64,000 nt of DNA, taken from NCBI RefSeq assembly GCF_002257565.1, contig NZ_CP022736.1, positions 2,790,001-2,854,000 on the forward strand, given 5' to 3'. Both the position numbers and the translations under genes were made by a program. This stretch comes from Herbaspirillum sp. meg3. Its GTDB lineage: Bacteria > Pseudomonadota > Gammaproteobacteria > Burkholderiales > Burkholderiaceae_D. This document shows, one piece after another, positions 44,728 through 54,044 of the stretch; the first letter of the stretch is position 1, and every line of letters starts with the position of its first letter. Under the pieces are notes generated by a model. The model worked only from the letters and a program-made list of their open reading frames with translations, was not told the origin of the DNA and did not search any database.

Positions 44728-45762
44728 ATGGAATCCATCGACTTCGACGTCCTCAATACCGCTCTTGCCTGGCACGAGCAGGGACATCATGTCCTGCTCG
44801 GCACCGTCACCCATACCTGGGGTTCGGCGCCGCGCCCGGTCGGCTCAATGATGGCGATTCGCGACGATGGTCACGTGCGAGGCTCCGTGTCCGGCGGCTG
44901 TGTGGAAGACGATCTGATCCGCCGCATACAAGCCGGCGAACTGCAGGAAGCTTTGCCGTTTGAATTGAAATACGGACTCACCGCCGACGAAGCACACCGC
45001 TTCGGCCTGCCTTGCGGCGGCACGCTGGAAATCATGATGGAGCCGGTCTCGGCCGCATCCTGCATCGCAGAATTACTGGCTGCCGTACGCCAGGGGCTGC
45101 GTGTTACGCGCACGCTGGATCTCGACACCGGCGCCGCAACGCTGTCCACCGACAGCAACGCACACCAGACACGGGTGCAGGATCGCCAGCTGATCGCACC
45201 TTTCGGTCCACGCTATCGTCTGATCATCATTGGCGCCGCACAAATGTCGCGCTATGTGGCCCAGTTTGCGCTCGCATTGGATTATCAGGTGATCGTCTGC
45301 GACCCGCGGGAAGAGTATCTGAAGGAATGGGATATCGCCGGCGTTGAGCTCACCAAAGAGATGCCCGACGATCTGCTGCTGCGCCTGCAACTGGATGCCA
45401 ACAGCGCGGTGGTGACGCTGACACACGATCCCAAGCTGGACGATATGGCGCTGATCGAAGCCCTCAAGTCGCCGGCCTTCTATATCGGCGCCATCGGCTC
45501 GCGCACCAACAACATCAAGCGTCGCGAGCGACTGGCATTGTTCGACATCAGTACGGCAGAAATCGACAAGCTGCACGGCCCTGTCGGGCTCTTCCTCGGT
45601 GCCCGTACGCCGCCGGAAATCGCCATCGCCATCCTGGCGGAAATGACCGCCATCCGTAACGGCGTGTCCATCTCGCAGACGCATGCTGCTCGCACCGATC
45701 CTCTCCCTGGATCTGGCACCGAAGGTGGCGGCAGTTGCACGGTCGGTGAACTCGCCAAATAA
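44728..45762 (+). CDS. xdhC: XdhC/CoxI-family molybdenum cofactor insertion chaperone
   Basis: A 344-residue protein with an N-terminal XdhC/CoxI domain (TWGSAPRPVGSMMAI and GSVSGGCVEDD, residues 31-60) and a C-terminal Rossmann-like XdhC domain (from about 165, RLIIIGAAQMSRYVAQFA). The family binds sulfurated Mo cofactor and inserts it into xanthine-oxidase-type enzymes. It lies 73 bp after iorB in the same direction, so it serves IorAB. The following mocA-like gene is convergent. Confidence 0.9.
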   Translation: MESIDFDVLNTALAWHEQGHHVLLGTVTHTWGSAPRPVGSMMAIRDDGHVRGSVSGGCVEDDLIRRIQAGELQEALPFELKYGLTADEAHRFGLPCGGTLEIMMEPVSAASCIAELLAAVRQGLRVTRTLDLDTGAATLSTDSNAHQTRVQDRQLIAPFGPRYRLIIIGAAQMSRYVAQFALALDYQVIVCDPREEYLKEWDIAGVELTKEMPDDLLLRLQLDANSAVVTLTHDPKLDDMALIEALKSPAFYIGAIGSRTNNIKRRERLALFDISTAEIDKLHGPVGLFLGARTPPEIAIAILAEMTAIRNGVSISQTHAARTDPLPGSGTEGGGSCTVGELAK

Positions 45763-45777
45763 GACGCTGTTTTTGCT

Positions 45778-46401
45778 TCAGGCGGTACTGCCGGAAGCTG
45801 CGAGATCGGCACGCGTATCGATGTCCCGATGAATACCGGGATCGTTGACGGGGATCTCGTTGACAGGTGACGATTTCAGTAACTCCCTTGCGCCGCGGTC
45901 ACCGCTCAATTGCAGCAGGCCATCCAGATGCTTGCGGCCGAAGGCCACCGGATTACCGCGCTTGCCGAGATAAACCGGCACGGCCAGATCGACACCGTCC
46001 TTGAGTGCCGCCAGCAAGCCGCCATGTGTGGATGTCTGCACATGCGGCATGTCACCCAATGCGATCAGCCAGCCTGTCGCATCCTTGGTATGCCGGATTC
46101 CACACATCAGCGAAGCGCTCATGCCCTCGCCTGCATCGCGGCATTCCACCACCTGACATCCCATCGCGGCAAGACGCCGAGCGACCTCTCCTTGCAGGGA
46201 GTTGACCACCGCAACGACCGGCAATGCCGCCAGCAGTTTGCGAGCGGCAGCGGCGACAACACAATCGTCCGTATCGGACAATGGCGCGAGCAACTTGTTA
46301 TCGGCGCCGCTCGGATCGAAGCGAGAACCTTTTCCGGCTGCCAGCAAAAGGCCGACAAATCGAGAGGACGGAGATGCTGAGGATGAAATTACGGAGGTCA
46401 T
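45778..46401 (-). CDS. mocA: MocA-like nucleotidyltransferase (Mo cofactor cytidylyltransferase)
   Basis: A 207-residue GT-A-fold NTP transferase. The nucleotide-binding start LLLAAGKGSRF (residues 18-28) is followed by NKLLAPL; DMPHV is the metal-binding Asp motif, and GNPVAF is typical of MocA. It probably adds CMP to molybdopterin to give MCD for IorAB, which uses the dinucleotide cofactor. It is convergent with xdhC (15-bp gap), so it lacks operon linkage but shares locus function. MobA is an alternative assignment. Confidence 0.85.
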   Translation of the reverse strand: MTSVISSSASPSSRFVGLLLAAGKGSRFDPSGADNKLLAPLSDTDDCVVAAAARKLLAALPVVAVVNSLQGEVARRLAAMGCQVVECRDAGEGMSASLMCGIRHTKDATGWLIALGDMPHVQTSTHGGLLAALKDGVDLAVPVYLGKRGNPVAFGRKHLDGLLQLSGDRGARELLKSSPVNEIPVNDPGIHRDIDTRADLAASGSTA

Positions 46402-46486
46402 GGCCTCCGATTATCCATCAAAATTGCGCTCATGCGTTTTCTCTGCGTGACGCCAACGGTGGCCTTGGTTTTGCGTCAGCGTACCG

Positions 46487-48595
46487 TCATCCGCCCGTTG
46501 CCTGTTGCAGCAAAAATCGGGTGCAATCGTCCACAGCCAATGGCTTGCTGAAGTAGTAGCCTTGCACCTTGTCGCAGCCGTTTTCCTTCATCACATTGTA
46601 CTGCCCCAGAGTTTCCACTCCCTCAGCCAGTACTTCCAGATGCAGGCTGCGCGCCAGTGCGATGACGGCCCTGGCGATGGCAAGATCGTCCGCATCCGAC
46701 GTCACATCCTGCACGAAGGAGCGATCGATCTTCAGTTGGTCTACCGGAAAACGCTTGAGGTAATTGAGGTTGGAATAGCCGGTTCCGAAATCATCGATCG
46801 ACAGGCGCACGCCCATGGACTTGAGTAACTGCATCACTTCGATGCTCTTTTCCGGAGTTTCCATCGAAGCACTTTCGGTCAGTTCCAGTTCCAGACAATG
46901 CGAATCCAAGCCGCTGTCATCCAACGCATGACGCACCACTGTGGCCAGACTATTCAGGGCAAACTGCTTGGCCGACAAGTTGACCGCCATCGTCAATCCG
47001 TGCACACCCATATCGTGCCAGCGCTTACCCTGTTCGCACGCAGTACGCAGAACCCATTCGCCGATCGGCACGATCAACCCGGTTTCTTCTGCCAGCGGGA
47101 TGAATTGCAGCGGTGAGATCATGCCTTTTTCCGGATGCTGCCAGCGCAGCAAGGCCTCAACACCGACAATCTTGCCGCTATCCAGCGATACCTGCGGCTG
47201 ATAGTGCAGGATCAGCTCGTGCTTTTGCACAGCCTGGCGCAATTGTGAAGCCATCTGCAAGCGGTGGCTGACCTGGCTGTTCAGGCTCGGCGTGTAGAAT
47301 TGAAAACGTTCCAGCACGTTGTCCATGGCCCGGTGCATCGCAACCTCGGCGGCCTGCAACAAGGCATCGCCGCTATCGCCGTCATTGGGATAAACAGTCA
47401 CCCCGATGCTGGACTCCAGATAGACGCCCTCATGGCCATCGACGTGATAAGGCAGGTCAAGCACATCGATGATTTCCTGCACCACCATAGCGATCTGGTC
47501 TTGAGCATGCACATGCAAGACCATCGCAAAGCTGGTGTCTCCAAAGCGTGCCAGCGTCGCATCATGCTGCATCAGCCCTGACAAACGGCGGCTGGCCTCC
47601 ACCAGCGCATCTTCACTCAATTGCAATCCCAGGCTCTCGCGCACGGCAATAGCACCGCGTACCCCGATGAGAATGACTGCAATCAAACCGGGGCGTTGTT
47701 CACGCTCCACCCGCGTAATGCCTTGCTCCAAACGGTCGCGTAACAGGCTGCGATTGGGTAAGCCCGTGAGGACGTCATAGTTGCTCAGGCGATGGACGCG
47801 ATCTTCCGCCTGACGCCATTGCGTGATGTCGATACCGCTGCAAATAAAATTGAGCGCCAGCCCGCTGTCGTCTTGCAAGAAGGTAGTCAACCACAGGATT
47901 TCGCGGCGCTCCCCGCCTGTGGTCAGCCAGCGGCTCTGATATTGCAATGGTTGCGACTGCAGATGCCAGTGCAGGAAATGATTGCGCACCGGCTCCACCT
48001 CTTCCGGCGGAAAGAAAACTTCCCAGAACTGCTTGCCCTGAACTTGCGAAAAGGTATAACCGGTGGTGCGTTCGGCCGCCTGGTTGAAACGCATGATGCG
48101 GCCGTCCTTGTCCAGCATCATTCCCAGTGCCCCGGTCGTGTCGAAAATGGCTGACAGCAGATTGCGTTCGGCCTGCAAAGCCTGTTCCATCTTGTGGCGG
48201 ATCTGGTTCTGATGCGCCTCTTGCAGAGCGCGCTCCACCGCCGACGGCAAACGTGCCAGATTGGACTTGAGCACGTAGTCATAGGCGCCCTGCTTCAGCG
48301 CCTTGATCGCACGTTCCTCGCCCATGGTGCCGGAGACAAACAAAAAAGGTGTGTTCGGCGCGATCTGCTGCACGATCTGCAGCGCCGACATGCCGTCGAA
48401 AGCGGGCAAGGAGAAATCGCCCAGAATGATATCGGGCTGATAGTGGCTCAGCGCGTCGAGAAAAGCATCTTCGGTTTCTACCTGATAGATGTCGCAGGCG
48501 ATACCGGCACGCACCAGTTCATAGCGTGATAGTTCCACATCGTCAGGATCATCTTCCACTATTAGAATTTTGAGTGTGCTTCTTCTCATCCCCAT
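46487..48595 (-). CDS. REC-PAS-GGDEF(degenerate)-EAL signalling protein
   Basis: A 702-residue protein. Receiver domain at 8-125 with phospho-acceptor D60, PAS at about 145-255, GGDEF-like domain at 270-435, and EAL domain at 445-700. The cyclase motif is replaced by FGDTSF (351-356), so cyclase activity is unlikely. The phosphodiesterase residues look intact: EAL at 480-482, ELTES at 571-575 and DDFGTGYS at 601-608. It therefore probably degrades cyclic di-GMP when phosphorylated or sensing. It is the last gene of a three-gene set with a single receiver and a histidine kinase, so it is likely controlled by that kinase. Confidence 0.93.
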   Translation of the reverse strand: MGMRRSTLKILIVEDDPDDVELSRYELVRAGIACDIYQVETEDAFLDALSHYQPDIILGDFSLPAFDGMSALQIVQQIAPNTPFLFVSGTMGEERAIKALKQGAYDYVLKSNLARLPSAVERALQEAHQNQIRHKMEQALQAERNLLSAIFDTTGALGMMLDKDGRIMRFNQAAERTTGYTFSQVQGKQFWEVFFPPEEVEPVRNHFLHWHLQSQPLQYQSRWLTTGGERREILWLTTFLQDDSGLALNFICSGIDITQWRQAEDRVHRLSNYDVLTGLPNRSLLRDRLEQGITRVEREQRPGLIAVILIGVRGAIAVRESLGLQLSEDALVEASRRLSGLMQHDATLARFGDTSFAMVLHVHAQDQIAMVVQEIIDVLDLPYHVDGHEGVYLESSIGVTVYPNDGDSGDALLQAAEVAMHRAMDNVLERFQFYTPSLNSQVSHRLQMASQLRQAVQKHELILHYQPQVSLDSGKIVGVEALLRWQHPEKGMISPLQFIPLAEETGLIVPIGEWVLRTACEQGKRWHDMGVHGLTMAVNLSAKQFALNSLATVVRHALDDSGLDSHCLELELTESASMETPEKSIEVMQLLKSMGVRLSIDDFGTGYSNLNYLKRFPVDQLKIDRSFVQDVTSDADDLAIARAVIALARSLHLEVLAEGVETLGQYNVMKENGCDKVQGYYFSKPLAVDDCTRFLLQQATGG

Positions 48596-48606
48596 GCCCT
48601 ATTTTT

Positions 48607-49053
48607 TTATGATGCTGGTACGCGATTGACGAGCATCCAGTAGAAACCCGCTTTTTCAACTTCCTCCTGAAAACTTTCGAACTCCACAGGCTTGACGATG
48701 TAGCTATTGACGCCGAGCTTGTAACACTCGCTCAGATCCTGTCCTTCGGCAGAAGACGTCAGCATGACCACCGGAATCGATCTGGTGACAGGATCAGCTT
48801 TGATCTTGCGCAACACGTCAATGCCACTGACCTTGGGCAGTTTGATATCGAGCAGGATCAGCTTGAGAGGCTCGTCCTGCACCCGATGTTCGTAGACACC
48901 CTGGCTGAAAATAAAGTCCAGCGCATCGGCACCGTCCTGTACCCATTCGACTTTGTTGACCAGCTTCTTTTTTTGCAGCGCGCGCATCGACAGCTCGGCA
49001 TCGTAGGGGTTGTCTTCCACCAGCAAGATATCAATTTTTTCGAAGCTGTTCAT
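48607..49053 (-). CDS. Single-domain response regulator (Rcp1-like)
   Basis: A 148-residue stand-alone receiver. Conserved residues: acidic pair E13/D14, phospho-acceptor D69 in LILLDIKLPKVSG, T/S near 97-98 (VMLTSS) and K119-like lysine in YIVKPVEF. This fits the Rcp1 group that relays phosphate from PAS/phytochrome-type kinases. The start at 49053 (MNSFEK) has an AAAGGA site; an ATG six bases earlier is too close. It lies 11 bp from the kinase gene and 11 bp from the EAL gene, so all three are cotranscribed. Confidence 0.9.
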   Translation of the reverse strand: MNSFEKIDILLVEDNPYDAELSMRALQKKKLVNKVEWVQDGADALDFIFSQGVYEHRVQDEPLKLILLDIKLPKVSGIDVLRKIKADPVTRSIPVVMLTSSAEGQDLSECYKLGVNSYIVKPVEFESFQEEVEKAGFYWMLVNRVPAS

Positions 49054-49063
49054 CGCCATCCTT

Positions 49064-50389
49064 TCATGTTGCCGCAGGCAAGGTGAAATGAAATACCGCG
49101 CCTTCGCCAACCACGCCTTCCGCCCAGATTTTTCCCCCATGGCGCGTCACGATGCGATGCACGATTGCCAGACCAACACCGGTTCCTTCGAACTCGCTCA
49201 CACGATGCAAGCGCTGGAATACACCAAACAGTTTGTTGTAATAGCGCATGTCAAAGCCTGCGCCGTTATCACTGACCGTGTACGTAAGGACGTCCCCCTC
49301 CACAGATCCTTTGACGGTGATATGGGCCTGTTCGCGCTTGGCGCTGAACTTGCAGGCATTCGACAGCAGGTTGAACCAGACTTGCTTGATCAGGGTAATG
49401 TCGCCTCGCGCTGCGGGCAGCTCGCTCAGCGACAAGGTCGTGTCATTGACGGCGACGCTCGCAGCATCGTTGAATGCCGCCTGGGCCAATGCAGACATGT
49501 CGAGATGACCGTAGTTGAGTTCTTTACGCCCCAGGCGGGAGAACTCCAGCAACTCATCAATGAGACGCCCCATATTGCGCGTGTTGTCGCGTATGACTTG
49601 CAGTTTGCGCCGGCCTTCGTCGTCAAGCTGATCGGCAACGTCTTCTTCCAGCATGCGTGCAAAGCCGTCGACGGCACGTAACGGTGCGCGCAAATCATGC
49701 GATACCGAATAGCTGAAACTCTCCATTTCCTTGTTGCTCGCTTCCAGCTTTTCGATATTGTCTTTGAGTTCACGCGTCAATTCACGATTGGCTTCTTCCA
49801 GTTTGCTGCGCGCCAGGATTTCCAGCTTGAGGGCGCGATTGAGCGCATGCAGGTGTTGATTGCCGGCGCTGATATCGTCTGTCAACTCAGGAAGTTCCAG
49901 CTCGTCTGCACAGACCTTTTTCTTCAACTCGTCATGCAACAGGCCGAGCTCATCGCGATTTTTCTTGAGCAGCACGTAAGATGTGATGTCCTCCGCACGA
50001 TGCATGATGTAAAGGATATTGCGATCGGCATCCATCACGGGAAAATTGGACGGACTCCAGTAACGCTCCTCAAAACCAGTTCCATCCGGTCGCGGCACAT
50101 CGTACTTTTGCATCGCCATGGCATCCGGCATCCGGGTCTCGAGCACACGCTCCAGCGAGCGGCGCAGGTTGGCTACGCCGTCGGCATTGGGGTCGTCCGG
50201 ATTGTCCGGAAAGACATCAAACAGATGGCGTCCGACAATCTGCTCGCGACGGGTGAGCGTTGCCTGCAAGTAAGCGTCGCTGACGGCGGTAATAGTAAAG
50301 TCCGGCAACAAGACGAGAAACAGTCCGGGCACCGACTCGAACAACAATTGAAAATTTGCAATCTCCTTTGTGGAGACTTGTAATGTCAT
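49064..50389 (-). CDS. PAS-domain histidine kinase
   Basis: A soluble sensor kinase of 441 residues. A PAS domain spans about 13-135, a coiled coil about 140-225, HisKA from about 225 with phospho-acceptor His231 in SYSVSHDLRAPLRAV, and a HATPase_c domain at about 335-440 (NLLSNACKFS, DNGAGFDM, GTGVGLAIV). It has no transmembrane segment. It resembles the kinase modules of bacteriophytochromes but lacks a chromophore domain. First gene of the three-gene signalling operon; its signal is unknown. Confidence 0.92.
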   Translation of the reverse strand: MTLQVSTKEIANFQLLFESVPGLFLVLLPDFTITAVSDAYLQATLTRREQIVGRHLFDVFPDNPDDPNADGVANLRRSLERVLETRMPDAMAMQKYDVPRPDGTGFEERYWSPSNFPVMDADRNILYIMHRAEDITSYVLLKKNRDELGLLHDELKKKVCADELELPELTDDISAGNQHLHALNRALKLEILARSKLEEANRELTRELKDNIEKLEASNKEMESFSYSVSHDLRAPLRAVDGFARMLEEDVADQLDDEGRRKLQVIRDNTRNMGRLIDELLEFSRLGRKELNYGHLDMSALAQAAFNDAASVAVNDTTLSLSELPAARGDITLIKQVWFNLLSNACKFSAKREQAHITVKGSVEGDVLTYTVSDNGAGFDMRYYNKLFGVFQRLHRVSEFEGTGVGLAIVHRIVTRHGGKIWAEGVVGEGAVFHFTLPAAT

Positions 50390-50748
50390 CGCTTATGTCC
50401 GTATCTAAAAAGAGCCGTAAGTAAGTCGAGTACTTAAATCCACTACAGGGTCACATGTGTTCAGATACTCACGTGCTGCTATATCGGGCAAGCTAATAGT
50501 GTGGACAAACACCTTTTTACTTGATTGCTGCCTCGTTTCTTGTCTCGCCCGATGCTGCGGGAGCACCAAAAACTCTGTCAGTGAAGCAAGGTTGATTGTT
50601 TGTTTATATTTTTATGAAACCTGAATGACGAGTCCAATGTACCTAATTGATAGTTACATTTCAAGCGTACGTATCGGGTTTTAAAGATGCGTGTGCAAAG
50701 CTTGATTTTTCGTCAACTAAGAGCTTCCAGGTAGGTTGGAAAATCAAG
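50390..50748. other. Intergenic region between malonate operon end and kinase promoter
   Basis: No supported gene. The right edge holds an imperfect hairpin past the mdcH stop (arms CTTGATTTT / AAAATCAAG, about 50700-50750) that may end the malonate transcript. The left edge is the kinase operon promoter region. Otherwise nothing recognised. Confidence 0.4.
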
Positions 50749-51687
50749 TTATCCGAGACGGCTTTGCAACCACTTCGATGCTCCCGCAAGACTGCGGAAG
50801 TCAGAGAGAGAACGGCATTCGATGCCTGGATGACTTTCGCGCAACATGCGCGACAAGGCAGAACCCGGCCCAAGCTCAAGCGCGACCGTAATGCCTCGTT
50901 CTGCGCAGGCGTCCATGCAGGCAGACCACTGGATGGTAGTGGTAAGTTGCTCGACCAGACTGCGCCTGGCCGAGTCTGTATCGTGCACTTCCTGTGCCGA
51001 GATGCCTGCCAGGACGGAGACCACAGGAGGATCGAAGACAATCGCATTCAAGGCTGTTGAAAACGGCGCGGATGCCGATGCCATCAGCGGTGTATGCGAT
51101 GCGATGCCGACCGGCAACATGCCGGTTCTGGCGCCGCGCGTTTCACATTGACGTCCTGCCGCCAGCAAGTCGGCATTGCGACCGCCGGCGATCAGCGTAT
51201 CGAAGCCTGTCTGTATCGCCACATGGGCATTGTGCTGCCGCAATACGGCAGCCACTTCCTCAACCGGCAAGCCGCCAACTGACATCAAACCTTGCTGAGG
51301 CTCCTCACGCAGGCAGGCATCCATATAACCGGCGCGCGCGATGGCAAGATCGATGACGGTTATTGCCGGCATTGATCCAGCGACACCGTAAGCAGTCAAT
51401 TCACCAATGCTGTACCCCGCCACCAGATATGGCACCGGGAGTTCGCTGTTCAGCGTCAGGGCCTGCCACGCAGCCAGGCCGGCTGCCGCCACCAGAGGCT
51501 GTGCATGGCGATTGGCAAACAAGAGGCGGTCATCTTGCAAGAGGACATCAAGCGGTTGCCCAAGGCGCTGTTCCAATGCATAACCCTGCAAGATCTCTGC
51601 GCCGCGCACATCATTGCGCAGCAAATCGAACATGGCGGCATGCTGGCCGCCTTGGCCGGGGCAGAGAATGGCAAAGCGTTCGGTCAT
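50749..51687 (-). CDS. mdcH: Malonate decarboxylase-associated malonyl transferase MdcH
   Basis: Transfers malonyl from malonyl-CoA to the MdcC acyl carrier, priming the enzyme. The 312-residue protein has the FabD-like acyltransferase fold with GQGGQ (11-15) and the nucleophile motif GYSIGE with Ser93; the active-site His is in IASHTPLM. It is the last gene of the operon and overlaps mdcB by 4 bp. Confidence 0.93.
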   Translation of the reverse strand: MTERFAILCPGQGGQHAAMFDLLRNDVRGAEILQGYALEQRLGQPLDVLLQDDRLLFANRHAQPLVAAAGLAAWQALTLNSELPVPYLVAGYSIGELTAYGVAGSMPAITVIDLAIARAGYMDACLREEPQQGLMSVGGLPVEEVAAVLRQHNAHVAIQTGFDTLIAGGRNADLLAAGRQCETRGARTGMLPVGIASHTPLMASASAPFSTALNAIVFDPPVVSVLAGISAQEVHDTDSARRSLVEQLTTTIQWSACMDACAERGITVALELGPGSALSRMLRESHPGIECRSLSDFRSLAGASKWLQSRLG

Positions 51688-52655
51688 GCTTTCAGGTTGC
51701 TGTTGATGTTGGCAATTTCGCTGCCATGCTCCTTGTCCTTATCGAAACAAATCGCATGCATCAGACAAGCTGCAGCCAGCAGATCGGCAGCACCGCCGGG
51801 CGACAAGCGATGTCGCACGAATTCTCGATGACATGTTTCGGCCTGCGCTTGCCAATCGATATTGCCGGTGCCGCCGTCCGCCATGAAAGCACGGCTGCGG
51901 GCCTGCACCATGTTTGCTCCGGCATTGCCGCCGCGATGGTAGACATTGGTGTCGCTGACATGCGCCATCAGCGCAAACAGGGCATCGATTTTGGCGCATT
52001 GCCAGTCACGTCCGGCATCCAGGGTCGCCTGCAATTGCGGCAAGGCGATATCAAAGACCGAGGGAAAGCCCAACGCGCCTTCTTCGCGTGCGCCCCCGAC
52101 AGCATGATGCGCGGCAACCCGCAGCCCATTGCTGCTGGCGTCGCCAGCGCTGGTGTGCGCAGTCAAGGCATCGCCCCATTGAATCAATAAAGTGGCGCGT
52201 ACCGCTTGCGGAGAAAGCGTCATCCCTTGCGCACGGCACGATGCCAGCGCAGCACACAGCATGCCCAGTCCGAAAATCGCTCCGCGATGGGTATTGATGC
52301 CGGCAGTGGCGCGCAGCATACGCTGCTCTGCCCTGATGCCGAGTTGCTTGAGTTCACTGAAAGGTGCGCCGTGTGTACCTGCTTCCGCAATCTCAACGAA
52401 ATAGCGCCTTAGCGAAAACAGACTGCGCATGAAGGTCGATGCATCCATGTCGTCGTGACTGCCGTTGTCGACCAGAGAGACAAGTCCAGGTTTGGGATAA
52501 AGCACCAGCTCCTGATACAAACTGCGCACCGCCTCGCGTGCCATCTTGCGGCAAAAATCGCGCAGGCTGCGTTGCCGGCGGCGTCGCTCGGTGTAGTGCG
52601 GTACGGTCGACAGACGCATGGCTGGCTGAGTGGGTAGAGAGATCAGACTGGGCAT
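51684..52655 (-). CDS. mdcB: Triphosphoribosyl-dephospho-CoA synthase MdcB
   Basis: Makes 2'-(5''-triphosphoribosyl)-3'-dephospho-CoA, the prosthetic group precursor for MdcC, from ATP and dephospho-CoA. A 323-residue CitG/MdcB-family protein, with LYPKPGLVSLVDNGSHDDMD (about 53-72) and NTHRGAIFGLGML (about 120-132) typical of the family. It overlaps the preceding mdcG frame by 13 bp and mdcH by 4 bp. Confidence 0.92.
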   Translation of the reverse strand: MPSLISLPTQPAMRLSTVPHYTERRRRQRSLRDFCRKMAREAVRSLYQELVLYPKPGLVSLVDNGSHDDMDASTFMRSLFSLRRYFVEIAEAGTHGAPFSELKQLGIRAEQRMLRATAGINTHRGAIFGLGMLCAALASCRAQGMTLSPQAVRATLLIQWGDALTAHTSAGDASSNGLRVAAHHAVGGAREEGALGFPSVFDIALPQLQATLDAGRDWQCAKIDALFALMAHVSDTNVYHRGGNAGANMVQARSRAFMADGGTGNIDWQAQAETCHREFVRHRLSPGGAADLLAAACLMHAICFDKDKEHGSEIANINSNLKA

Positions 52656-53344
52656 GCCGGCCTCTGACGTTCTTCGTGACTGTTCAGCTTCGCCAGCAAA
52701 TCGCCGACACGCAAGAGCGCGACGTCGCGGCTGCGTTTAAGCAGCACGCGATTATCGGGGTGATGGCAAGCCTGCGCCCATTCCTTCCACGATACCGCGG
52801 CATCATCAGGAAAGACGATTTCGCCATCCAGCGGCAAGGTTTGTGCATGACGTTGGAGCAGATCGATGCCCTCAGTCAATTGCCGGCCGCTCAACGGCCG
52901 GAACAACAGATCGATATCGGAAGACGGCCGCAGATAAACCTGACCGGTGAGCGCCTGCAATGCCAGCGAGCCGTAGACGCTCACCGACAAGCCTTTTGCG
53001 ACGACGTCATTGTCCAGTTGTTGTAATGCATCCCGCCACGAAGCCGTCACATGCGGAATCACATTGAGAATCGCCAAAGGATCTTGCACCCGGCGTACGT
53101 GCTCTTTTGCCACGCGCAAAGGCAGTCGCAGCTTGTTGCCCTCCGCATCCGGCGGCAAAGCGACGCCAAGACAAATTGCATCTGCCGGGCAATCGGCATC
53201 CTGGCGGCGCACAATCGCCGGCCAATCGTGCGCCTGCCAACACAGGACATGATGGCGATGCGCATCCGGCAGCGTCAACGCAGCATCTTGCCAGCCGCGT
53301 TCGCTCAGCCAGACCAGGCTGTGTCGCTTATACAGGCTGGACAT
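52643..53344 (-). CDS. mdcG: Phosphoribosyl-dephospho-CoA transferase MdcG
   Basis: Attaches the prosthetic group to the acyl carrier protein MdcC (holo-ACP synthase of malonate decarboxylase). The 233-residue protein has a nucleotidyltransferase-like core, VYGSLALQALTG ... SSDIDLLF (residues about 130-155), the conserved GS-x-DID pattern of MdcG/CitX-like enzymes. The ATG at 53344 starts within the 3' end of mdcE and is preferred over the longer frame start at 53440. It overlaps mdcB by 13 bp. Confidence 0.88.
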   Translation of the reverse strand: MSSLYKRHSLVWLSERGWQDAALTLPDAHRHHVLCWQAHDWPAIVRRQDADCPADAICLGVALPPDAEGNKLRLPLRVAKEHVRRVQDPLAILNVIPHVTASWRDALQQLDNDVVAKGLSVSVYGSLALQALTGQVYLRPSSDIDLLFRPLSGRQLTEGIDLLQRHAQTLPLDGEIVFPDDAAVSWKEWAQACHHPDNRVLLKRSRDVALLRVGDLLAKLNSHEERQRPACPV

Positions 53345-54044
53345 CGCTGCCGCTGACGATGGCATTGACGACTCGCTGCGACCAGTTGCGGCCGCCGCGT
53401 TCCTGACCGAGGGCGGCACGACCGTCCTTGTTGTCTGCATCGGCCAGTGCCTGCTTCAATTGCGCGGCCAGATCGCCGCTCCAGATTTCAGCGACGCCAC
53501 CCATGCGGCGATAATTTTCGGGGCCGGGTGCAAACACCGGATTGCTCTTCGCCAGTTCGACCAGACGTTCTTCCGGCACCTTGGTGATACGCGCCATGGC
53601 AGGCAAGCCCATCACCCGGATGGTCGCATTCGGCAAGGCATAGCAGGCGTCAGCCATGAGGCCGCTGGTAATGAAGCCGCCCGACAAGGCCTGGTCATAC
53701 ACCAGCCCGATGATCTTGTGCCCCTGCTGACGCGCCAGGGCTATGCATTTGCCCAGATGCGCCATGTAGCTGTTGATGCCGAGCATCTCGTCACGATGAC
53801 GCAGACGCTGTCCCTGCGTGTCGACCAGGATGATGATGGAACGCCCCGGATGCTCGCGCACGGTTTGCAGGACTGCCTGCGCTTGCGCAAGCGCGATCTC
53901 GATGCCGATCGGCGTATGGCCGGTGGTGCCGACCACCGTCACGATCTCGCCGTCAACCTGCGCCGTGCCGGACAAGAACTCGGCCTTCTCGGTAATGCTG
54001 TGGCCTTGCGGGAATAAGTCATCCGCCAAAGTTTGCCAGCTCAT
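53328..54044 (-). CDS. mdcE: Malonate decarboxylase gamma subunit MdcE
   Basis: One of the two carboxyltransferase-like subunits that, with MdcD, decarboxylates malonyl-ACP. The 238-residue protein has the crotonase-like core: VDTQGQRLRHRDEMLGINSYM, then GLVYDQALSGGFITSGLMADACYALPNATI. The ATG at 54044 overlaps the mdcD stop (ATGA). Its 3' end overlaps mdcG by 17 bp, indicating strong coupling. Confidence 0.93.
   Translation of the reverse strand: MSWQTLADDLFPQGHSITEKAEFLSGTAQVDGEIVTVVGTTGHTPIGIEIALAQAQAVLQTVREHPGRSIIILVDTQGQRLRHRDEMLGINSYMAHLGKCIALARQQGHKIIGLVYDQALSGGFITSGLMADACYALPNATIRVMGLPAMARITKVPEERLVELAKSNPVFAPGPENYRRMGGVAEIWSGDLAAQLKQALADADNKDGRAALGQERGGRNWSQRVVNAIVSGSDVQPV

Noticed and set aside
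50485..50553. Distant inverted repeat ATCGGGC / GCCCGAT upstream of the kinase operon
   Set aside because: Only 7 bp arms about 55 bases apart; likely chance.
52439..53026. 195-codon plus-strand frame opposite mdcG/mdcB
   Set aside because: Antisense to confident mdc genes, with no recognisable features.
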